DNA of 64,000 bases from G963665595 sp963665595 (GTDB taxonomy: Bacteria > Actinomycetota > Coriobacteriia > Coriobacteriales > CADBOM01), in the NCBI GenBank assembly GCA_963665595.2, contig CAXXJK010000004.1:744001-808000 (forward strand). The letters are read 5' to 3'. This document shows, one piece after another, positions 1 through 8,109 of the stretch. The notes beneath the pieces were generated by a model. That model was given only the letters and a program-made list of their open reading frames with translations, searched no databases and was not told where the DNA came from. Each line of letters opens with the position of its first letter. The first letter of the stretch is position 1. The position numbers and the translations under genes are program-made.

Positions 1-183
1 TATAGGGTCCTCCATCCCTTTAAATGCAGCAGCAGAAAACAGCCCGCCAAAGCCGCCAAGATCACCTATAACTTCATCACGATACGTGGCGGCCACCAAA
101 GGTTTGATCGCATCAACTGCATGCGCGCCTTCCGAAGTGCTGACACCTGCCTGCTCGTACGTGATCTGCCTGTGCTGGTTCAT
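1..183 (-). CDS. purM: phosphoribosylformylglycinamidine cyclo-ligase (AIR synthetase), N-terminal part
   Basis: Partial gene running off the left edge; only the first 61 residues are in the window. The peptide begins MNQHRQITYEQAGVSTSEG and contains GDLGGFGGLF, the N-terminal pattern of PurM, which closes FGAM to aminoimidazole ribonucleotide using ATP (step 5 of purine synthesis). The ATG at 183 is preceded by an AAGGA ribosome binding site. It lies 39 bp downstream of purF on the same strand and is probably co-transcribed with it. The family is assigned from a short N-terminus plus context. Confidence 0.85.
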   Translation of the reverse strand, partial: MNQHRQITYEQAGVSTSEGAHAVDAIKPLVAATYRDEVIGDLGGFGGLFSAAAFKGMEDPI

Positions 184-222
184 AGAGAATCCTTTGTTTG
201 AGTTTCGCCCAAAATCTGCCTA

Positions 223-1749
223 CTATTCTTCATTTTCAAGTTGCCAGATTTCATTCATACCATCGCGTTCTTGAGGCCACCATATGGGTTTGTTATCCTC
301 AAGAAATGAGTTCTTTGTCAGAGAATCCGGCACAAGTACGGGATAATCACCGGTAAAACAAGCCGTACAATAACCCGGATGAGTTGCATAGATACAACTC
401 TTCAGCCCTTCTTCTGAAAGAAAGGCGAGGGAATCCGCTCCCACAAACTCACGAATACCTTCGATGTCCATGTTCGCGGCTATCAGCTGGTCTTGATCAT
501 CAGTATCAATACCGTAGAAGCAAGGCCAGGTAACGGGAGGCGACACAATACGCAAATGTACCTCTTGAGCACCCGCTTCACGCAACATTTGCACTAACTG
601 TTTTGAAGTGTTGCCACGAACAATAGAATCGTCTATGACCACAAGGCGCCGGTTGCGCACCGCAAAAGGAAGAGGATTGAGTTTGAGACGAATACCGCGC
701 TGACGCAATGCCTGCGTCGGCTCAATAAACGTTCTGCCTACATACCGATTCTTTACTATACCCTCGGAGTAGATAATGCCACTCTCGCGCGCATAACCGA
801 TAGCTGCGGGTACACCAGAGTCAGGTACACCAATGACAATATCTGCATCCACTGGTGCCTCACGCGCCAACTGTCTTCCCATAGCCTCACGAGCACGATA
901 CACATTAGCGCCGTCGATAATGGAGTCGGGGCGTGCAAAATAGACATATTCAAAGATACAGGCAGCACGGGCCCGCTGCGGAATAGCCTGCTCTGACATC
1001 ATCCCTTGCTCGTTCATACGAACAATCTCGCCCGGTTCAACATCACGGACGTATTCAGCACCAACGATATCAAGGCCACAGGTCTCCGAGGAAACGACCC
1101 AGCCGCGATCATCAGGAAGCTTGCCAATACAGAGCGGACGAATACCATGCGGGTCACGAAACGCGTACAGAGATGAATTGTTGATAAGAACCATCGCATA
1201 GGCTCCCTCAATAAGTTCCATCGTCCGACGAATGCCTTCTCTCAGATGGTTGGTTCGCTGCGTATAATACGCAATGAGACGAGTGGCAACTTCACTATCA
1301 CTCTGAGATCTGAACGGGATTCCCTTATCTACAAGAACAGAACGTAGCTTGTTGGTGTTAACGAGCGTTCCATTGTGGGCGAGCGCGATGATCTCCTCAC
1401 CCATGAGCGAAAGGTGTGGTTGAGCCGCCTCCCAAGAGTTTGAACCACCACTTGTGGAGTAACGCGCATGTCCGATAGCCACAACGCCATCGAGCGAGGA
1501 AAGCCCCGGCTCATCAAATACTTGGGTTACCAACCCCATGTTCTTTACAACAGTAACAGTGGCCGTATCGCCTACGGCTATGCCGGCTGACTCTTGGCCA
1601 CGATGTTGTAGTGCTTGAAGACCGAAATACGTCAACCGTGCAACGTCTTCGCCGGGAGCCCATACGCCAAACACGCCACATTCTTCAACAGGGTGGTCAA
1701 CCCCCTTGAATGGTGAGTTCTCGCTCAGAATATCATCATAGGAAACCAT
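223..1749 (-). CDS. purF: amidophosphoribosyltransferase
   Basis: First committed enzyme of purine synthesis: moves ammonia from glutamine to PRPP. 508 aa. The N-terminal Ntn-hydrolase glutaminase domain has the nucleophile Cys24 in EECGVFG, so a short propeptide must be cleaved off, as in Bacillus-type PurF. The phosphoribosyltransferase domain carries the PRPP loop VVIDDSIVRGNTS near residue 370. Cysteines near 264, 409 and 451-462 (CIYATHPGYCTACF) fit the 4Fe-4S site of the oxygen-sensitive PurF class. It is followed by purM and lies 24 bp after the sortase gene, within the purine cluster. Confidence 0.97.
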   Translation of the reverse strand: MVSYDDILSENSPFKGVDHPVEECGVFGVWAPGEDVARLTYFGLQALQHRGQESAGIAVGDTATVTVVKNMGLVTQVFDEPGLSSLDGVVAIGHARYSTSGGSNSWEAAQPHLSLMGEEIIALAHNGTLVNTNKLRSVLVDKGIPFRSQSDSEVATRLIAYYTQRTNHLREGIRRTMELIEGAYAMVLINNSSLYAFRDPHGIRPLCIGKLPDDRGWVVSSETCGLDIVGAEYVRDVEPGEIVRMNEQGMMSEQAIPQRARAACIFEYVYFARPDSIIDGANVYRAREAMGRQLAREAPVDADIVIGVPDSGVPAAIGYARESGIIYSEGIVKNRYVGRTFIEPTQALRQRGIRLKLNPLPFAVRNRRLVVIDDSIVRGNTSKQLVQMLREAGAQEVHLRIVSPPVTWPCFYGIDTDDQDQLIAANMDIEGIREFVGADSLAFLSEEGLKSCIYATHPGYCTACFTGDYPVLVPDSLTKNSFLEDNKPIWWPQERDGMNEIWQLENEE

Positions 1750-1773
1750 TACCCGCCTCAGTCTTTCCCTTTT

Positions 1774-2658
1774 CTAGGGCACATGTACGGCGACCGCGTC
1801 CACAACAGTAGCTACCAATATCGTCCGCGTATCATTAGTCTCATAACTACACGTTACAAAATCAAACACCTGGTTCACGTCACCGAGATCAAAATCAGAA
1901 GAACGTGCGACAGCACTATTGTATTGTTCGGTGACTGCTAAATGGAAATCTTCAAGAGAAGGATAGCTAATCTGCCGTATTTTTGCATCACCCGAACACG
2001 TAAAGACATACGCAGTCTTTAAAAGATAGTTTTTTGTGGGAGTCAAAATGACAACATCCCGGTGTGCATCGAAGAACTCCTGGTTTTTATAGTTCGTCAG
2101 AGCAGCAAACATCGATCCGTCTTTCATATTATGCCCATAGACAAGTACTTGGGTATCGGAGAGACCCTTATTCGCCTCATCAAGAAACACCGCACCTGAT
2201 GTCGAATAGCTTGTATCGACATTGTGGGTTAGATAATATTCATTATCGTCGGCCTGAACTACCGGATAGTTAATAGTGGTGCCCGGTAGGTAAACCCAAG
2301 CGATAATATCAGGATTAACCGCCTGGAGTTTATCCCAGTCAAGGGTGAGAGCAACCAGATCGCCTTCATCACTAACGGCTTTATCTGCCAAGACGGTCGA
2401 GAAATCCGACGAATTTACGAGCACATCGTACTTCCGCTGAGCATCCCAATACCCATAAACAGTCAAACCTATCAGCACGAAGGAAACAACACAGAGAAGT
2501 GCCCCTAAAACGATAAGCACTCTCGCAAGACCAGCCCCTTTCGCACGAGATGCGCGAGACGGACGATCTATGGGAGAGCGCTTGTCAGACATATCTGAAT
2601 ACCGCTGGTTGTTTCCCGGCTCGCAATCATTCTCACCTTGGTCGTGCCGAGCAACCAT
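1774..2658 (-). CDS. class B-like sortase
   Basis: Membrane-anchored cysteine transpeptidase of the sortase family, 294 aa. A cytoplasmic tail of about 40 polar residues is followed by one membrane segment (about residues 42-70) and the sortase fold. The catalytic set is visible: His in VYGHNMKDGSMF near residue 174, Cys in FVTCSYE near 270 and Arg in TRTIL near 277. The GHNM/TCSYE spacing and total length fit class B better than class A. No obvious sorting-signal substrate is encoded in the window. It sits between purL and purF, immediately downstream (6 bp) of a small lipoprotein gene. An in-frame ATG at 2592 is an alternative start. Confidence 0.88.
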   Translation of the reverse strand: MVARHDQGENDCEPGNNQRYSDMSDKRSPIDRPSRASRAKGAGLARVLIVLGALLCVVSFVLIGLTVYGYWDAQRKYDVLVNSSDFSTVLADKAVSDEGDLVALTLDWDKLQAVNPDIIAWVYLPGTTINYPVVQADDNEYYLTHNVDTSYSTSGAVFLDEANKGLSDTQVLVYGHNMKDGSMFAALTNYKNQEFFDAHRDVVILTPTKNYLLKTAYVFTCSGDAKIRQISYPSLEDFHLAVTEQYNSAVARSSDFDLGDVNQVFDFVTCSYETNDTRTILVATVVDAVAVHVP

Positions 2659-2664
2659 ACGATA

Positions 2665-2970
2665 CTATTTCTTTATCTCGCTGAAAAATCCTTTGAGAAT
2701 CAGCGCGATAACAACGATAACGATGATGGCTACCACAATCCACGCAAAATAGGTGGGAAAGACAACCACGCCGAATAGACTCATGTAGCCAGTACCGTTG
2801 ATGCCATCTACAATTACCTGATCTGCAGTACAACCAACCAAGGTGACTGAACCGGCGTTAGCAGAAAGCTTATTAAGCACTTCTTGATCAACACATCCGG
2901 CCAAAAACATCGGCACAATCATACATGCCGAAAAAATCGCAGCTTTGAGAGCGACAGAAACCTTCTTCAT
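2665..2970 (-). CDS. small lipoprotein with a C-terminal membrane anchor, unknown function
   Basis: I do not recognise this family. The ATG at 2970 is chosen because it follows AAGGAGATGAG; an in-frame ATG 21 bp upstream lacks such a site. The 101-aa product starts MKKVSVALKAAIF and has a lipobox FLAGC, so it should be a lipid-modified exported protein. A 40-residue exposed stretch is followed by a strongly hydrophobic segment (WIVVAIIVIVVIALIL) and a short FFSEIKK tail. The hydrophobic stretch plus basic tail resembles the end of a sortase substrate, but no LPxTG- or NPxTN-like motif is visible. The sortase gene begins 6 bp downstream, which suggests a shared role at the cell surface. Confidence 0.6.
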   Translation of the reverse strand: MKKVSVALKAAIFSACMIVPMFLAGCVDQEVLNKLSANAGSVTLVGCTADQVIVDGINGTGYMSLFGVVVFPTYFAWIVVAIIVIVVIALILKGFFSEIKK

Positions 2971-3115
2971 CTCATCTCCTTGTATCTCCACAAATCACCG
3001 ACATCTGTCAGTGTTCCTTCATTCTAACCATTTTATCTGTATCTGTCAGGTACCAATTTAATGGTATTCCCTATAACCCACTGATACATAAAGGAGTATT
3101 TTCGTATAACGGTCA

Positions 3116-5416
3116 TTAACGAGCGGTCACTTGCTTCTCCAACGCGCTCTCATATATCTCTGTAGCCTCTTTTAAGGATACATCAACTTTTTCTTCTATC
3201 GTAAGGCGCTCTCCGCCAACTTCGCCGATGACCGCATAAGGGACTTCCGCCGCTATAAGACGATCTTCGAGAGTTTCCACCTGTTCAGAAGGCAAACTTA
3301 CTACGATACGGCTCTGTGTCTCGGAAAACAGAGAAGCGGCAGCTATCAGATCATCATCAAGCGCCACGGTAAAACCAATGGCACCCGCAATAGCACTTTC
3401 AGCAAGTGTAACCGCTATACCACCTTCAGAACAATCATGAGCACTCGAAAGCAGTCCGTCGCGTATCGCGTCGCGCACCACCACCTGCACAGCTTTCTCA
3501 AGATTGAGGTCAACGTGTGGTGGACGCCCTGCGGCTATGCCAAAGAATCCGCGTAGTAATTCTGATCCACCCAACTCATCTTCTGTCTCACCCACAAGCA
3601 TGATGGTATCACCTGCATGTTTGAAACTGTTGGTGCACACACGAGAGAGGTCATCGATGACACCCACAATACCAATGTTCGGCGTAGGAAAAATGGGGTT
3701 CCCAAAACTCTCGTTATAGAAACTCACGTTACCCGAAACAACGGGTACGCCAAATGACTTACAGGCATCAGATAAGCCATCTATCGCTGCTGCAAATGTC
3801 CAGAACACTTCAGGCTTTTCGGGATTTCCAAAATTCAGACAATCAGTTACGGCCGCAGGCTCGGCACCCACACAGGCAAGATTACGCGTTGCTTCGGCAA
3901 GAGCTGCCTGCGCTCCGACATAAGGGTCAAGATAACAATACAGCCCATTACAGTCCGTCGAAAGAGCGATACCTCTGTTTGTCACCTCACCACGCCCTGC
4001 ATCCCCAATACGGATAACGGCCGCATCGGCACCGGGAAGCACGGCAGTATTTGCCTGTACCTGATGATCGTATTGCGTCCAGATCCAGCGGCGCGAAGCA
4101 ATATTGGCAGACCCCAGCATCTTAAGAAATGCCGCCGTAAGTTCAGTCTCGCCACGGGGCAGGTCTACCTCATGCGGGTCAAACGCAGCCGCTTCATCCA
4201 GATAAGCCGGACGTATCATCGCCGGTTCATAGACGGGCGCATCCTCTGCGAGTTTTTCGGCAGGCATGTCAGCCACAATCTGGTCTTCCTTTGGCAAGCT
4301 GGTATCCCGAACGACAAATCTGCCGGTATCAGTAATCGTTCCTATGACCGCGCACGCAACACCCCATCGTTTGCAGCATTCCTGCACATCGGCTAGATCT
4401 TTCGGCAGCACAACAGCAAGCATACGCTCTTGGCTCTCAGAAACCATGATCTCAAAGGGTTTCATAGCGTTCTCACGTTGGATAACTTGGCGTACATCAA
4501 TATCAAGTCCCACGCCGCCGCGACTAGCCATCTCAGAAGCCGAGGAGGTAAGGCCCGCAGCACCTAAGTCTCCCAACGCAACAAATTTATTCTTTTTTAG
4601 CAGTTCAAGACATACTTCGATAAGTAGTTTCTCTTCGAGCGGATCACCCACTTGAACAGCGGGGCGTTTGTTTTCAGCAACCTCATCAAACTCCTGGCTG
4701 GCAAGCACGGAGGCTCCTCCGATGCCATCCCGTCCGGTAGAGCTACCGATAAGTACTAGATGATTGCCGATACCCGAACCTACCGCGCGAGTCAGGTTCT
4801 CTTCGCGCATCAAGCCCACGCCCATAACATCAATCAGACAGTTTCCTTCATACGCTGCATCAAAGAAAACGTCACCGCCCACCGTAGGAACACCGAGGCA
4901 GTTACCATAGGCAGAAATGCCAGCTACCGCACCATCAAACAGATAGCGCTGACGCGGCTTATCAAGCGTTCCAAAACGCAGAGAGTCTAGACAGGCTATC
5001 GGACGAGCTCCCATGGTAAAAATGTCGCGGATGATACCACCCACACCTGTTGCGGCTCCTTCAAATGGTTCAATAGCGCTCGGGTGGTTATGAGACTCCA
5101 TTTTGAATGCCACAGCCCAACCGTCACCCACAGAAATGACGCCCGCATTCTCGCCAGGTCCCTGTAATACATATTTTCCTTCGCTGGAAAACTTGCGTAG
5201 CTGAAGCCGAGAATGTTTGTAAGAACAGTGTTCAGACCACATGAGAGAATATATGTACAGCTCTGTCAGCGACGGTATACGCCCCTGAGTCGCTATCACA
5301 TTCGCGTATTCTTCGGGAGAAAGTCCGAGTTGTCCAGCCAGTACAGGCGCAATGGCCTCATCCAACACCTCGACATTATGAGCAACCGGCTCTGGTATGG
5401 TATCAAACCTGGTCAT
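3116..5416 (-). CDS. purL: phosphoribosylformylglycinamidine synthase, large subunit
   Basis: ATP-dependent conversion of FGAR to FGAM, with ammonia supplied by PurQ and the complex held together by PurS. At 766 aa it is the short PurL type, which needs separate PurQ and PurS, and both lie directly upstream. The catalytic His region WSEHCSYKHSR is at residues 60-70. The Mg/ATP motif ESHNHPSAIEPFEGAATG and a second AIRS-like half (ALSTDCNGLYCYLDP) are intact. It begins directly after the purQ stop. After purL there is a gap of about 145 bp before the lipoprotein/sortase pair. Confidence 0.97.
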   Translation of the reverse strand: MTRFDTIPEPVAHNVEVLDEAIAPVLAGQLGLSPEEYANVIATQGRIPSLTELYIYSLMWSEHCSYKHSRLQLRKFSSEGKYVLQGPGENAGVISVGDGWAVAFKMESHNHPSAIEPFEGAATGVGGIIRDIFTMGARPIACLDSLRFGTLDKPRQRYLFDGAVAGISAYGNCLGVPTVGGDVFFDAAYEGNCLIDVMGVGLMREENLTRAVGSGIGNHLVLIGSSTGRDGIGGASVLASQEFDEVAENKRPAVQVGDPLEEKLLIEVCLELLKKNKFVALGDLGAAGLTSSASEMASRGGVGLDIDVRQVIQRENAMKPFEIMVSESQERMLAVVLPKDLADVQECCKRWGVACAVIGTITDTGRFVVRDTSLPKEDQIVADMPAEKLAEDAPVYEPAMIRPAYLDEAAAFDPHEVDLPRGETELTAAFLKMLGSANIASRRWIWTQYDHQVQANTAVLPGADAAVIRIGDAGRGEVTNRGIALSTDCNGLYCYLDPYVGAQAALAEATRNLACVGAEPAAVTDCLNFGNPEKPEVFWTFAAAIDGLSDACKSFGVPVVSGNVSFYNESFGNPIFPTPNIGIVGVIDDLSRVCTNSFKHAGDTIMLVGETEDELGGSELLRGFFGIAAGRPPHVDLNLEKAVQVVVRDAIRDGLLSSAHDCSEGGIAVTLAESAIAGAIGFTVALDDDLIAAASLFSETQSRIVVSLPSEQVETLEDRLIAAEVPYAVIGEVGGERLTIEEKVDVSLKEATEIYESALEKQVTAR

Positions 5417-6109
5417 CTATGCCACCCCTTCTGTCAACGTTGCAATGGTCGTAAAGAAAGCGACACCTTCTCGTGAGCCTCCCACACCATCACATACGCG
5501 CTCGGGATGAGGCATAAGACCAAACACATTGCCGGCGGCATTACAGATACCAGCAATGTTATCAAGTGCACCATTATCGGCTGAGTGTGGCAAGACCTGA
5601 CCGTCAGCCTCACAATAGCGAAGCACAATCTGACGGTTGGTTTGTAGCTGGGCAAGCGTGGCTTGATCGCAGATAAAGTTTCCCTCGTTATGTGCTATGG
5701 GAATATGAACCACGGTGTCCGCCGGTTCGCTCAGCCACTGGCAGACACTGTCTTCAATACGCAGATTGACGGTTTTGCAGAGAAATTTTAGTCCCACATT
5801 GCGGATAAGTGCACCCGGCAGCAAGTGTGCCTCGGTGAGAACCTGAAAGCCGTTACATATACCAATGACTGGCTGACCCGCATGGGCAAAATCAACCACT
5901 GATTCCATGACAGGAGAAAAACGAGCAACTGCCCCACAACGCAGATAGTCACCGTAAGAAAAACCACCCGGTAAAACAATAGCATCATATGAGGAAAGAT
6001 CTGTATCCTGATGCCAGACAAAATCAGCCTGATAACCTAAATGACGCAAAGCGTAGACTGCGTCCTGTTCGCAATTGGATCCCGGAAAGGAAACCACGCC
6101 AAACCGCAT
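5417..6109 (-). CDS. purQ: phosphoribosylformylglycinamidine synthase, glutaminase subunit
   Basis: Class I glutamine amidotransferase that supplies ammonia to PurL. The start is set at the ATG at 6109 (MRFGVVSFPGSNCEQ), two bases after the purS stop; GGGGAG within the purS 3' end is the ribosome binding site. An upstream in-frame ATG adds only MWGVA. The nucleophile elbow VIGICNGFQV has Cys85, and the His-Glu pair lies in LMPHPERV near the C-terminus. 230 aa, normal for the family. It is tightly coupled to purS and purL. Confidence 0.96.
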   Translation of the reverse strand: MRFGVVSFPGSNCEQDAVYALRHLGYQADFVWHQDTDLSSYDAIVLPGGFSYGDYLRCGAVARFSPVMESVVDFAHAGQPVIGICNGFQVLTEAHLLPGALIRNVGLKFLCKTVNLRIEDSVCQWLSEPADTVVHIPIAHNEGNFICDQATLAQLQTNRQIVLRYCEADGQVLPHSADNGALDNIAGICNAAGNVFGLMPHPERVCDGVGGSREGVAFFTTIATLTEGVA

Positions 6110-6111
6110 AG

Positions 6112-6351
6112 CTACTCCCCACACTCAACGATGGAGAAATCCTCGATAACTGGATTAGCCAGAAGTTTTTCACACATCTGACGCACCGCAGCCTCATCCA
6201 TATCATCTGCAACCTGCAGTTGGATAAACTTTCCAATCTTGAGATCTTCAATACCTTCATAGCCCAGATTGCCTAACGCATTCTTTGCAGTCGCACCGGC
6301 AGGATCAAAGATGCCTTGTTTGCCAGTCACGAATATCTCGTATCGTTTCAT
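6112..6351 (-). CDS. purS: phosphoribosylformylglycinamidine synthase subunit PurS
   Basis: Small structural subunit (79 aa) that bridges PurQ and PurL in the FGAM synthase complex. The start MKRYEIFVTGKQGIFDPAG and the LGNLGYEGIEDLKIGK stretch are typical of PurS. The gene overlaps the upstream coiled-coil membrane protein gene by four bases (ATGA) and runs into purQ, so the set is translationally coupled. Confidence 0.95.
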   Translation of the reverse strand: MKRYEIFVTGKQGIFDPAGATAKNALGNLGYEGIEDLKIGKFIQLQVADDMDEAAVRQMCEKLLANPVIEDFSIVECGE

Positions 6352-7073
6352 TTTTCGCCCTTTTCCTGCGACTCACTCGAAGTAACAGAAGTGGCGTCTG
6401 CTGTATCAGCTTGAGAGCTATTCTTGGTTTCGTCTACGCGGTCAGCGACAGCTTGGTCTTCTGTGTCTTTCTTCACAGTCGTCCTTTTTCCTATCTTTAC
6501 ACGCCGCGAAGCCTTGCGCGCCTCTTCGATAGCCTTGGCTTGAGCAGCTGCTTCTTCAGCATGTTTAAGCTGTTTGGGAGTTTTGTCCCCCGTCTGCTTA
6601 AGTCCTTCTCGGAAGGGCCTGACTTTCCTATAGTCAATTATCAGCGCAGGAATAATGGTGGCATACGCAATTCCCAGCGGAATATAGGAAAGAGCGCTGT
6701 CTACTTGAAACGTATAGATCAACACAAAAGAAGTCGAAGTAGCGACGATAGCTGCGATGAGCAAACCCCAATACCATTTACGCCATTTTCGATATTCAGG
6801 GTCTAATTTGTATTCTTTGCTCTTAGGGGCCGCCTTCGGTGCTTCTTTTCCTTCTGCCTTGGCCTTCTCTGCCTCAACCTTCTTCTTCTCTTCAGCGGCT
6901 CTTTGCGCCGCCTTTTCAGCCTTGCGCTTCTCCGCAGGCGTTAGCGTCTTGGATTTCTCCCACACCGTTGAAGCCGCAGGGCGTGCCGGCTTTGCCGAAG
7001 ATGCTGATTTCTTTGACCTTCCTGAAGGGCCATCACCTTTATAGCGTTCGTTCATCGGGTTTCTCTGGGTCAT
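6348..7073 (-). CDS. Ala/Lys-rich coiled-coil protein with two membrane segments, unknown function
   Basis: Not recognised as a named family. 241 aa: a basic, Ala/Lys/Glu-rich N-terminal half likely to form helix or coiled coil (about residues 45-85), two adjacent hydrophobic segments (about 100-145: WYWGLLIAAIVATSTSFVLI, then YIPLGIAYATIIPALII), and a second charged helical stretch followed by a Ser/Thr-rich acidic tail. A GAGGAG site precedes the ATG. It lies between purC and purS and shares ATGA with purS, so it is expressed with FGAM synthase. A role in membrane association or complex assembly is possible but there is no direct evidence. Confidence 0.75.
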   Translation of the reverse strand: MTQRNPMNERYKGDGPSGRSKKSASSAKPARPAASTVWEKSKTLTPAEKRKAEKAAQRAAEEKKKVEAEKAKAEGKEAPKAAPKSKEYKLDPEYRKWRKWYWGLLIAAIVATSTSFVLIYTFQVDSALSYIPLGIAYATIIPALIIDYRKVRPFREGLKQTGDKTPKQLKHAEEAAAQAKAIEEARKASRRVKIGKRTTVKKDTEDQAVADRVDETKNSSQADTADATSVTSSESQEKGEK

Positions 7074-7141
7074 ATAGAACTCCTCATCGAAAATTTTCTC
7101 CTACACCATAGTGGCAAAAGGCCCTTACGTGTCTGTTGGTA

Positions 7142-8026
7142 TCATACGACAGTGGGAACAAATTTCTTCCCAGTAATAAGCTCATAGGCCTGTTGATATT
7201 TGTCGGAAGTCGCTTTAATAACATCTTCAGGCAAATGAGGAGGCTGTCCTTGCATATCCCAATGAGCGGAAAGCCAGTCACGAATAAACTGCTTATCAAA
7301 ACTTGGTTGACTCTTCCCCGGCTCGTAACTATCAGCAGGCCAAAAACGCGAAGAATCTGGGGTAAGTACCTCATCGGCAAGAATGAGCTCGCTGTTTACC
7401 TTTCCAAATTCAAATTTCGTGTCGGCAATAATAATCCCTCGCTTGACAGCATACTCACGTGCCGTTGAATATATCTTGATAGCTGCATCGCGAATAGCCG
7501 TTGCATCTTCAACACCAAGAAGCTCAACGGTATGCTCAAACGAAACATTTTCGTCATGATCGCCAATCGCCGCCTTTGTTGAAGGCGTATAGATGGACTC
7601 GGGCAATTTACTGGAATCTATCAGGCCCGCTGGCAATTCCACACCACAAACTGAACCGGTGCGCTGATAATCCTTAAGACCACTGCCCGTAAGATATCCA
7701 CGAACGATGCACTCGACCGGCATCATGTCAGCCTTCTTGACAATCATGAATCGACCGGCCAAGTACCCTGCATAAGGCTGAAAACGTGCCGGAAGTGCCG
7801 CCACGTCAGCGCTCACGAGATGATTACCAACAACATCTTTTAATAGTTCAAACCAAAAAAGAGAAACTCGTGTCAGAATTTCACCTTTATAGGGGATCAA
7901 ATCGGGGAGTATGAAATCGAATGCAGATATCCGGTCAGACGCGACAAACAGCAGCGTGTCACCTAGATCATAAATATCCCGTACCTTGCCTTGATAATCA
8001 GGTTCGATGTCTATCCCCTGCACCAT
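7142..8026 (-). CDS. purC: phosphoribosylaminoimidazole-succinocarboxamide synthase (SAICAR synthetase)
   Basis: Joins CAIR with aspartate using ATP to give SAICAR. The start is placed at the ATG at 8026 (MVQGIDIEPDYQGKVRDIYD), which has GAAAGGA seven bases upstream; an upstream in-frame TTG at 8053 lacks a comparable site. 294 aa. Family signatures are the GKVRDIYDLGD nucleotide loop, VASDRISAFDFILPD, ECIVRGYLTGSG and LIIADTKFEFG. It is the first gene of the purine cluster on this strand and lies downstream of the two-component system. Confidence 0.96.
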   Translation of the reverse strand: MVQGIDIEPDYQGKVRDIYDLGDTLLFVASDRISAFDFILPDLIPYKGEILTRVSLFWFELLKDVVGNHLVSADVAALPARFQPYAGYLAGRFMIVKKADMMPVECIVRGYLTGSGLKDYQRTGSVCGVELPAGLIDSSKLPESIYTPSTKAAIGDHDENVSFEHTVELLGVEDATAIRDAAIKIYSTAREYAVKRGIIIADTKFEFGKVNSELILADEVLTPDSSRFWPADSYEPGKSQPSFDKQFIRDWLSAHWDMQGQPPHLPEDVIKATSDKYQQAYELITGKKFVPTVV

Positions 8027-8109
8027 GAATCCTTTCACCCCAACCGTGCTCAACCAGACCTCTTATTATAAAAGCGAGTTTCATTTATTAACAGGAGATG
8101 CCCGGTGTT

